A DNA stretch of 64,000 bases from Heliopora coerulea. Taxonomy: Eukaryota; Cnidaria; Anthozoa; Scleralcyonacea; Helioporidae. A model generated the notes under the pieces. That model was not told the DNA's origin. It ran no database searches and saw nothing but the letters and a program-made list of their open reading frames with translations. The stretch lies in NCBI GenBank assembly GCA_030142905.1, contig JASJOG010000164.1:186001-250000 (forward strand), read 5' to 3'. Each line of letters starts with the position of its first letter. Positions within the stretch are counted from its first letter, which is position 1. This document shows, piece after piece, positions 56,781 to 64,000 of the stretch. The position numbers and the translations under genes were made by a program.

Positions 56781-58019
56781 ATGAATAGAGTAAACGAATT
56801 ATATCCAGGATATAAAAGATCAAAAATGAGTGAAATTAAAGGAAACAGAACAAGGCATGTTGTAACTTTGAATCCGAATTCAGCAAATCCAGAAGAAGAA
56901 CTTTATATAGATATTCCAAAATTAAATCCTAATTTGTGTCTTGTTCCTGATTCATTAAAATTGTTATTTAATTTTAAAAATGCAAATACTAAATCGTGGT
57001 TTTTAAATAATTTATCAAAATTGTTAAAGAAAAGATTGGTTGTTAAATTTGCTGGAGAAATTGTTTACGATAATAGTGGAGAATCTTTACTAGAAATTTA
57101 CAAGGATCTCTGGAAGCCTGAATTTGAAAGAGCAGATATGGTTGAATACGGCATCGCCCGAGAAAACCTCAGAAAATTAATTTCAAAAGATGACTCTGGA
57201 ACAACAAGTGGCAATGCAGAAAAAGCTTCTGATAAATTAATGTATAATATTTATGGGACAAAACAGTGTTTAAAATTGGAAAAAATACTTTCAGATCATG
57301 GACTATATGCCCCTTACGGAATGATTAATAATTTTCAATACATTTTAACTTTTCCAAAAGCTAGTGAAATTATGGTAGCACAAAGTGGACAAAGTGTTGG
57401 TGGATATACATTGGAAAATTTAGAACTAGAGTATGAAACAATTGAAAATCCTGACTTGGCAATTGATGTTTTATCAAATTACACCACAGGAAGGTCATTA
57501 TCATATAATTATGTAACTTTGATGAAAACAGTAGAATGGAATAAAGATGCAACTTTACATAATGAAATCATAAATATTCCGCGGAAGAGTATGAAAGCAG
57601 TTGTGTTGTTATTTAGAAATAAAACTGTCACAGATAGCGAACTATTTGTTTATCCAAATATAACAGAAGTTAAAATTTCTGTTGAAGGAGTGCCAAATAG
57701 TATATATTCTCAAGGTATGCCAAAAAGAAGATTTTTTGAAGAGGCATTTAGAATATTTCACGGAGGATATGGCGGCAGTGATGCAGTTATGAGTATTGAA
57801 AAATTTTATAAAGATTCATTTGCATTATGTGTGGATTTAAGAACATTAGATGATAACTTTGTTTATGGAACCGGTAAAAAATTAGTAAACACACAGTCTG
57901 GATTGTTGCTAGAAATTAAAAAAACTGCCATTTCTGCAAATGTAATGTGTCATATATTTGTGATAAGTGATGGATTGTTAAACGTTGTAAATAAAGATTT
58001 GTCTTCAATTCAATTTTAA
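56781..58019 (+). CDS. Candidate major capsid protein (double jelly-roll)
   Basis: 412 residues, beta-rich, without membrane segments. Its length fits double jelly-roll major capsid proteins, and it lies directly before the packaging ATPase as often seen. Segments such as LCLVPDSLKLLFNFKN near the N-terminus, GGYTLENLELEYETI in the middle, and ITEVKISVEGVPNSIYSQGM toward the C-terminus are the kind of strand-loop patterns seen in Polinton capsids. I infer this from length, composition and context; a structure prediction would decide. Confidence 0.65.
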   Translation: MNRVNELYPGYKRSKMSEIKGNRTRHVVTLNPNSANPEEELYIDIPKLNPNLCLVPDSLKLLFNFKNANTKSWFLNNLSKLLKKRLVVKFAGEIVYDNSGESLLEIYKDLWKPEFERADMVEYGIARENLRKLISKDDSGTTSGNAEKASDKLMYNIYGTKQCLKLEKILSDHGLYAPYGMINNFQYILTFPKASEIMVAQSGQSVGGYTLENLELEYETIENPDLAIDVLSNYTTGRSLSYNYVTLMKTVEWNKDATLHNEIINIPRKSMKAVVLLFRNKTVTDSELFVYPNITEVKISVEGVPNSIYSQGMPKRRFFEEAFRIFHGGYGGSDAVMSIEKFYKDSFALCVDLRTLDDNFVYGTGKKLVNTQSGLLLEIKKTAISANVMCHIFVISDGLLNVVNKDLSSIQF

Positions 58020-58052
58020 AAACAAAAATCAAGGATTTTTGAAAAATAAAAA

Positions 58053-58679
58053 ATGAATGACAGCAAAGCTGAACACGAAGTGGGTAACAAAAAACCATTT
58101 AATATGATAATTGTTGGAATGACTGCTTGTGGAAAAACAAAATATCTTTTAGATTTTATAGAAAATAAATATAAAAATTATTTTGATTATATTTTTTTAA
58201 TTTTTCAGACATTTGAATGGAATAAAACTTATGAAAATTGGAAATATGATAAAGATGAAGATTTTATTGCTATTCCTTGTGATCAAGATAACGTTGAAGA
58301 TTGGTTAAAATTTATAGTTGAATTTTCAAAAGGAACTAAAAGTCTTATTATTCTTGATGATTGTGCAAGTGGTAAAAATGTTAAAAATAGAACAAGTGAA
58401 TTGGTTAAATTAGGATTTTCTGCAAGACATTATAATCTTTCTGTTGTTGTTATCACTCAACAACTCACGTCAATTGCTAAACCATTTAGAGAAAATATTT
58501 CAAAGTTGGTTACATTTTATAACCCGAATAAAAAAGATATGACAACAATAATTCAAGAATGTTTAGATGTAGGCAACCGCACAGAATTGGATAAAATTTT
58601 AGAAACGTTAAAAACAAAAAAATATTCATGCTTGGAAATTAATTTAATTTTTCCATTTGGTTATAAAATATATGAGTGA
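58053..58679 (+). CDS. A32-like genome-packaging ATPase
   Basis: 208 residues. Walker A GMTACGKT (22-29), Walker B SLIILDDC (D102, D103) and a sensor segment VVITQQL (132-138) define the FtsK/HerA-type A32 family, which pumps DNA into capsids of Polintons, adeno-like elements and large DNA viruses. Length is usual for the Polinton form. The next gene starts inside its last codons (8-base overlap at 58672-58679). Confidence 0.93.
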   Translation: MNDSKAEHEVGNKKPFNMIIVGMTACGKTKYLLDFIENKYKNYFDYIFLIFQTFEWNKTYENWKYDKDEDFIAIPCDQDNVEDWLKFIVEFSKGTKSLIILDDCASGKNVKNRTSELVKLGFSARHYNLSVVVITQQLTSIAKPFRENISKLVTFYNPNKKDMTTIIQECLDVGNRTELDKILETLKTKKYSCLEINLIFPFGYKIYE

Positions 58680-59214
58680 AAATAATGAACATGTAGAAGT
58701 TCCTCTAATATCTTCAACAACCGCAAACAGCGAATCTAGCGTGAATCATGAACCGCATAAAAAAGAAGAAATAATGAAAAAACGTGAAGAATTGATAAGA
58801 TTGTCTGAAGATGGTGAAATTAGTCAATCGGTGCAAAATTTGAAAAAAGCAAGTGATAAAGTTATATTAAAAATTCATGCTGAATATGAAGTAAAACAAG
58901 CGGAAAAAGCAAATGCATTTTTAACAGATTTACTAATTAGTAAATTTGCAGATTTATTAGGCGGATTAGACGCAATTGAAAGTAGTGAAGAATTGGAAAA
59001 AGAACTGGCGAAAGATAAATTATTAAAAAGAGATGTAAAATCTGTAGTTGAAAAACTAAGTCCATATTTACCATATCTTGGAATATTATCTGGCGGAGTT
59101 ACAGTTGGAAAACATGTTATTAAAAAACAGAGCACAGCAACGACATGTGAAAAACCTACGGACCGCAAGCGGAATAAAAAAGACGATAATGAAGCATCAA
59201 CAAGCCAAACATGA
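58672..59214 (+). CDS. Helical charged protein following the ATPase
   Basis: 180 residues from the ATG at 58672 (TATGAGTGA overlaps the ATPase stop). Long helical region (about 35-130, including KKREELIRLSEDGEISQSVQ and EKANAFLTDLLISKFADLLG), a weak hydrophobic patch (SPYLPYLGILSGGVTVGKHV) and a Lys/Asp-rich tail. Function unknown; it resembles the 169-residue gene in layout. Confidence 0.65.
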   Translation: MSENNEHVEVPLISSTTANSESSVNHEPHKKEEIMKKREELIRLSEDGEISQSVQNLKKASDKVILKIHAEYEVKQAEKANAFLTDLLISKFADLLGGLDAIESSEELEKELAKDKLLKRDVKSVVEKLSPYLPYLGILSGGVTVGKHVIKKQSTATTCEKPTDRKRNKKDDNEASTSQT

Positions 59215-59218
59215 ATAA

Positions 59219-59245
59219 TTTTATAATATATAAGGTATTATAAAA
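59219..59245. terminator. Hairpin between convergent genes
   Basis: TTTTATAATA and TATTATAAAA make a perfect 10-bp stem with a 7-base loop in the 47-bp gap between the + strand gene ending 59214 and the - strand gene ending 59262. A shared transcript end site is likely. Confidence 0.5.
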
Positions 59246-59261
59246 TTTATAAAATAATTTA

Positions 59262-59672
59262 TCACTCAAGAGTTGATTTTACAAACTCGTTTACTTCTTC
59301 TTTAATTCCTTTATCATCTTTAATTTCATCTGTCATTTCTTTATCGTCTTTATCGTCTTTATCGTTTTTATCGTTTGTGTCTAAAGATTTGTTTAAAATT
59401 TCAGGGACCTCTTTAACAAGATTTGATTCCTTTTCTTTTGCTTTTTGTTGAATACTTTTTATAACATTTCTACCAACTAATTTTAAATTTTCATCCATAT
59501 TATCAAAAATAAATTGTTTTGCTGAAGCGGTTCCAAATTGAATATTACATTCAATATCATATGCTTGCCCTGCTCCTACTGAAAAACCAAACTTGAATGC
59601 TTTTTTCTTAAATATTTTATGATTTTTTTCAATAATTTTTTCAGGTTTTAAAGTTGATTGTTTGTTCCCCAT
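59262..59672 (-). CDS. Small protein with N-myristoylation-type start
   Basis: 136 residues beginning MGNKQST, which fits the N-myristoylation pattern (Gly2, Ser6). The middle FGFSVGAGQAYDIECNIQ is followed by a helical stretch and a repetitive acidic-basic tail (NDKNDKDDKDDKEM). Leader ATATAAATAAATG. It is the only - strand gene at the right end. A lipid-anchored protein that meets membranes or the capsid interior is an inference. Confidence 0.65.
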   Translation of the reverse strand: MGNKQSTLKPEKIIEKNHKIFKKKAFKFGFSVGAGQAYDIECNIQFGTASAKQFIFDNMDENLKLVGRNVIKSIQQKAKEKESNLVKEVPEILNKSLDTNDKNDKDDKDDKEMTDEIKDDKGIKEEVNEFVKSTLE

Positions 59673-59758
59673 TTATTTATATTTTTATTGAATTTATTTT
59701 ATTTTCAAAATATGTAAATTTCCAAACCAAATGTTGAGGGACTTTAGCTGCGACGCTG

Positions 59759-60413
59759 TTCCCCACATTCCATACATTCCATACATGCTCAATCTCCCTA
59801 ACAACGGAGCAAACTAAAAATAGTTTTTTTGTTGACATCAAGTTAGGCTGGTTGTTAGGGAGATTAGGCATGTATGGAATGTATGGAATGTTTGGAATGT
59901 TAAGGTTATTCCCCCAAGACACTTTGAAAAATTTTGACCCGTTTTTTAAAATGTGTTGAAATTCTTGGTAACGTAATTAAATTCATGAAAGCGACCGGAA
60001 GTTAAGTAAGCGAAACCGAAAGTGACGCCGTCAATAAAAAGGGTTTTCCCCACCGACACTTTGAAAAATTTTGACCAAATTTGAAAATGTGTTGAAAAAG
60101 GAGGCAAAACCGAAAGTTACGTTATAAGAATAAAAAGGGAAACCCCCAACAATTTTAAAATTTTAGAATGTTCTAGAAATAAGAATCGAAACCGGAAGTT
60201 ACGTTATCAGAATAAAAAGGGTAAACCCCCAACAATTTTAAAATGTATAAAATGTATTTAAAATGTATAAAATGTGCCCGGAAGTGGTGTAAACAAAACC
60301 GAAAGTAGCGCCGTCAATAAAAAGGGAAACCCCCCACGACACTTTGAAAAATTTTGACCAAATTTGAAAATGTGTTGAAAACCTGTGACAGAATCCGGAC
60401 ATTACAGACTACT
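59759..60413. repeat. Right terminal inverted repeat of the Polinton
   Basis: About 655 bp, the inverted complement of the left repeat with very few substitutions. It ends ...CATTACAGACTACT. It has only about two units of the 20-bp repeat (60240-60276) and the same inner palindrome (about 59764-59890). Confidence 0.9.
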
Positions 60414-60419
60414 CTTCCA
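60414..60419. other. Polinton target-site duplication, right
   Basis: CTTCCA directly after the last base of the element, identical to the left copy. Confidence 0.9.
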
Positions 60420-60688
60420 GTTTCAAGAAATTTTAGTCATTTGTTCAGAAGATATAAATGATTTATTGATAAGTCAATTTGCTGTGTAAAACTTATTCAG
60501 TCACGTACACTCTCATTTTCATGTCAAAAAAACTGAAATATCTCCAGAATGAAATAAGCATTGAAACATCTGTAGGTGTTGCTTTATCTTTTCTGGAGTT
60601 CTTTCAAATAAGACACTCTTCATTTTCTCTTCATTTGCATTGTCAATAAATATCTTCATATAAGTTTAATAAACTTTTCTTTTCATAG

Positions 60689-61009
60689 GTCCTTTTATTG
60701 TTTATTTTTTTCTTTTTTGCCTTTGCTGCGGCCTTTACATCTATCATGAACGACAAGGAAGGCTTTGAAAACTTTGGCCGGTCAGTGTTAACGAGTGCTG
60801 TAATGACTACGGGCGAAATTGATTTTAAAGCGACGTTTCTCGACGAAACCAACGAACACTATAAAACATTCTACTGGCTAAGACTTACCCTTCTGCTAGC
60901 ATTTCTTGTCTTAATGCCCATTATCCTGATGAACCTGTTGTTGGCTTTGGCCATTGATGACACAAGCAACATAATGCAACAAGCAAAGTTAAATAAACAC
61001 ATTGAGACG
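60689..61009 (+). CDS. TRPA1: TRPA1-like, exon 10 (S5, pore, S6)
   Basis: 321 bases, phase 0, after CTTTTCATAG and before donor GTAGGT (61010). It encodes S5 (LLLFIFFFFAFAAAFTSIM), a short turret, the pore helix and filter (SVLTSAVMTTGEIDFKATFL), and S6 (LRLTLLLAFLVLMPIILMNL then LLALAIDDTSN). The filter TTGEID sits where known TRPA1 channels have a Gly-Asp pair; here the acidic filter residue is Glu. The C-terminal end is the TRP-like helix QQAKLNKHIET. Confidence 0.92.
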
Positions 61010-61695
61010 GTAGGTTTAAAACAACTGTTTTAAATGAAATGACTGGAGAGAACCATAAAGTTCTGAAAGTTACAATTTACCTTAAGAAAAAACTATTAAA
61101 CCAAAAGCGACCCCTCCTTTGAATAAAATCTGCATAGAACGATTACTTATTAACCTTATGCTAGGTCTGGCCGGGAAAGTATTTGCCTGAGGTATCATAC
61201 AGACCGAGGGACGAAGGGATGATGTATGCGAGGAAAAAGCCGAGGGCAAATATTCTCCAGTACACACTGGACAAACTAGGTTAATGAAGAATTTATTATG
61301 TCGCTTTTGGTTCCTTCCTCGCTTTTAATAAATTTTTTTTGTGAGTGAGTGAGCGGCTTATGTTTATTTGCTCGTTTTTACCTGTTACTTTGTGTTTATA
61401 TCAATTCATCTAGTCTTCAGCTTAAAATTATTGCTGAGAGATTTAATGACTGTTTTGGTAGTTTTATTACAAACTCTTTGTAAAATGTAGCTGAATCTGA
61501 TTTGTCTTCAAATCAACTTGGAAATTTTTCCCGCCATAACTTGCCGGTCTGTACGAAAAACTTATTGCACGGCTAGATAACCAATTAGCGTGCGTCATTT
61601 TGCGCACAGACCGGATAGTGAACTCAGCCATATAACAATTCTCCTTTAAGATATAGTATCAACTATGTTGACCGCATGATCTGTCATTTGCTCAG
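61010..61695 (+). other. Intron, no features seen
   Basis: Donor GTAGGT, acceptor TTGCTCAG. No repeat or RNA is recognised. Confidence 0.7.
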
Positions 61696-62334
61696 GCCAA
61701 CATGATCATAAAACTTGAACGGAAGCGATCTTTATTTCCATGGCTTACCAAGTCTAAAATAGTGCCACCCGTGGAGGAATACCCCAACAAGCCAGTCGAC
61801 TTTAGAAGTACCATGTGGGAATTTCTATTCTACGGCCCAGATTTTACGTCCGATGGTGAAACAATGGAGCCATGTGATAAACCATCCGCAAACCACCACA
61901 TGGAACAAAATTTAGTGGACATGATAAAGGAAATGCAAGAACAAATTTCAGCGATATCACAAAAGATGAACGGGATGCAAAAAGGAGTCACTATGCAGGA
62001 GGACCACGCTCACTGTTCAAGAGAAACACTTAGGCGACATGCAGGAACGCAATTTCATGGGTACAGTGAAAGTTTTGACGATATGTCCGATGCGCACAGC
62101 GCTGAATGTCACAGAGAACGAAGTGCCCGGCGCCAGTGTTTGAATGAAAATGGCACGAAGAAAGGTACAAGGGTGTTCTACTCCAGTGATGATGTTTTTT
62201 CGGAAGACCAAGACATGAAGGACGAAAAGGAAAGAGAAAAAGAAGAAATATACCCGAAGTCGATTCAGCTGAAAGAATTACACAAGAAAACGTCGATGCA
62301 CTGTAGTGACGATAGTCTGACAGTGGACGTATAA
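61696..62334 (+). CDS. TRPA1: TRPA1-like, last exon (C-terminal tail)
   Basis: 639 bases ending with TAA. It encodes NMIIKLERKRSLFPWLTKSK, then VDFRSTMWEFLFYGPDF, a coiled-coil stretch (LVDMIKEMQEQISAISQKM), and a long polar, Glu/Lys/Ser-rich tail. In TRPA1 channels a C-terminal coiled coil holds the tetramer together, and this stretch is the best candidate. The end is not conserved at the sequence level and could not be checked. Confidence 0.85.
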   Translation, partial: ANMIIKLERKRSLFPWLTKSKIVPPVEEYPNKPVDFRSTMWEFLFYGPDFTSDGETMEPCDKPSANHHMEQNLVDMIKEMQEQISAISQKMNGMQKGVTMQEDHAHCSRETLRRHAGTQFHGYSESFDDMSDAHSAECHRERSARRQCLNENGTKKGTRVFYSSDDVFSEDQDMKDEKEREKEEIYPKSIQLKELHKKTSMHCSDDSLTVDV

Positions 62335-64000
62335 GATGAAGAGGGAGAGAATACAGTGTGACTTTTCCGAAAAATATGATTCGAAACCGCTTTTAATATG
62401 CATGAAATATTATAGGACCGTCACTCTGTAATCAAAAGCTCTCCAGTAACGACTTGACAATTACTCTACTAAATAATAAAATTCCCGAAGTAGCCTGGTT
62501 AAGAATTAGACATGGCTTGACGCTGTTTAGGCCAAAAGCGTTTTTGAAGGTACCTTGAAGAATTACTGAGTATGATCCTTGGCCACACTGATCTGTTGCG
62601 TCATGGTTGATGGACACGAAGATAAGATCTCAATTTATAAGCGCACAGAACCACCAGTCTGATCGATGATAATTTCAATACATATTCATCTTGGTGGTAC
62701 ATGGTGTCTACAGTTGGAATTTCATCCTCAACGTGCATCCCTGATGAGGATTCTAAATTCTTAGTGTGTTGGGTCACGAGCAGTAAATTTTCCAGGTACG
62801 CTCTAAACCTTTTTCAGTAGCGGATCTACATATAGGCGCCTCTGACGCAACGCCCCCTCATTTAAACCTGATTTTTCTTTTGTTCTTATTGCATGGCATA
62901 AGTAAATTAAACAATATATTGACGTAAAAACCATGCAAATGAAACCAGAAAATTACTTATCTCCATTCCCCCTCAAAAAACAAGGGACTCGGTACAAGCA
63001 GCTGGGCACCATGACAAAGGCAGATATATTATTGGTTCCCCTCCTTGTAAACATTCCTGGATCTGGCCCTGTTTTTAATCCAGAGTAGCGACAAACTCTC
63101 TCACTACTCCAATGGTCTAGACAGACAATTTGAATGTGAATGTTAGCTTTTGGAAACTGAAGACGAACTAGTGATACCAATTATAAAATCAATTTAGAAA
63201 AGATAAAGGCCATGTAACTGCTGCTAACCAAACTACAACTAAAATAACGGGAGTGATATATCGAACTTGTTTCAGAGTTGGAGAAGGTCTCTCCCTGATA
63301 AAAAAGAAGACTTTCACGTAAAAGGTGTTTTCCAGAGGAGCATGATTCGTAGAAATGCTTCGAAGTTTTCTAAAGAAACAGAGTGTCCTAAATCACCTCT
63401 GATTCTCTGTTCTTTGAGCCTAACCTAGAGTTGATGGGCGTAGCGAAATTTCGGATTTTATCGTTACTTCAGAATCTGGAACGTTGGCGTACCTTCTTAT
63501 AAAGCAGTTAATGTCCTTTGTCTGAATTACACAAATATCAGGAACATGGGCAGAAATTACTCTTATCCAAGTGGAAGGATGCATCAGCAAAGTTTAGTCT
63601 TGTCTTTTTTTTATAAAATGTTTGGCTTAAGTATGAATAAGCGAGCAACTGTGAAACAACATAATGAATTATTGCTTCTATTTTTACTCTTAAACATTGT
63701 AGTGAACTAGTATTAAAAGTACATGTAATCATACATCAACATAATGAATTCAATATTTCAACAGTTTAACATGCTTTTTCCGTTTTTAGCGTGCATTTTA
63801 AGAAATCATACTCATCAACCTACAATTATGTAAAAATTGGTTTCAGTGTTTGATCCAAAATAAAATACTCAAGGGTTGTTGTTTTTCATTTACCTTTAAT
63901 AATAACTTACTATAGTAGCTGATTAATACAGATTATTTCTCTGCTGATGAGAATTTAAACTTTTTGCGTCATAGAAAAGAAAACTGAAACAAAAAATATT
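62335..64000. other. 3' flank of the TRPA-like gene
   Basis: The 3' UTR presumably begins here. AATAAA at 62476-62481 is a possible polyadenylation signal, about 140 bases after the stop. No other gene, RNA or mobile element is recognised to the end of the window. Confidence 0.5.

Larger units (their letters stand above)
43850..60413. mobile_element. Complete Polinton/Maverick element (endogenous virus-like)
   Basis: 16,564 bp, beginning AGTAGTCTGTAATG and ending with its complement (AG...CT ends as in known Polintons), flanked by CTTCCA. It has long terminal inverted repeats and about 17 genes: protein-primed polymerase B, RVE integrase, A32-like ATPase, candidate capsid proteins and small proteins. 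Nine to ten genes left of 54.2 kb are on the - strand; integrase, membrane protein, capsid candidate, ATPase and one more are on the + strand; one small gene at the right end is on the - strand. Almost all frames are intact and the flanking duplication is perfect, so the insertion looks recent. Base composition (AT-rich, about 70-75 percent by eye) is stronger than in the surrounding introns. Confidence 0.95.
42388..60688 (+). other. 18.3-kb intron (GC-AG) containing the Polinton
   Basis: Starts GCCAGT and ends CTTTTCATAG. Without the Polinton and one copy of its target duplication it would be about 1.7 kb. Outside the Polinton (42388-43843 and 60420-60688) nothing is recognised. Confidence 0.75.

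Overview
The window looks like a piece of an invertebrate animal genome, most likely a cnidarian such as a stony coral. It is AT-rich, with small exons separated by large introns packed with mobile elements. The gene content (an ankyrin-TRP channel), the element types (Penelope-like, Ty3/gypsy, Tc1, tRNA-derived SINE-like repeats, a Polinton, a hammerhead-ribozyme retrozyme) and the lack of any bacterial-type gene arrangement all point that way. The species assignment is an inference.

Host gene. One gene on the + strand occupies almost the whole window. Eleven exons (721-1024, 7254-7494, 9601-9690, 26087-26328, 32196-32487, 33228-33399, 36660-36893, 40139-40227, 42139-42387, 60689-61009, 61696-62334) join with consistent phase and no stop codon into about 956 residues. 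They encode ankyrin repeats, six membrane segments with a TRPA-type pore, and a charged C-terminal tail. It is a TRPA1-like cation channel whose 5' end lies left of the window. No other host gene is recognised.

Introns. The introns hold tRNA-derived repeats (about 2.5-3.2 kb, 12.5 kb, 14.6 kb), several Penelope-like remnants (14.7-16.2 kb as a 598-bp-arm palindrome, 26.9-27.7 kb, 37.7-38.3 kb), a degenerate Ty3/gypsy element with 147/151-bp LTRs and a 5-bp target duplication (21154-25423), a MITE-like foldback with telomere-like core (25.5-25.9 kb), non-LTR retrotransposon remnants, a Tc1-like transposase fragment, a retrozyme-like tandem repeat with two intact hammerhead ribozymes (39141-39560, ribozymes on the - strand), and a 135-bp-arm foldback just after exon 8.

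Polinton/Maverick. The ninth intron in the window contains a complete 16,564-bp Polinton (43850-60413). It is flanked by the 6-bp duplication CTTCCA, has AG...CT ends, and carries long terminal inverted repeats (about 935 bp left, 655 bp right; the difference is an expanded 20-bp tandem repeat). It carries about 17 compact, mostly intact genes: protein-primed DNA polymerase B, RVE integrase, A32-like packaging ATPase, a candidate double-jelly-roll major capsid protein, candidate minor capsid and lectin-fold proteins, and several small membrane or charged proteins. Genes on the left are on the - strand and genes on the right mostly on the + strand, divergent from a 21-bp gap before the integrase. 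Most start codons share an AATAAATG-like leader. The element resembles an integrated virus able to make its own DNA replication, integration and capsid functions. I found no recognisable adenovirus-type protease, the polymerase motif C reads DTE rather than DTD, and a reading-frame break lies just upstream of the polymerase ATG.
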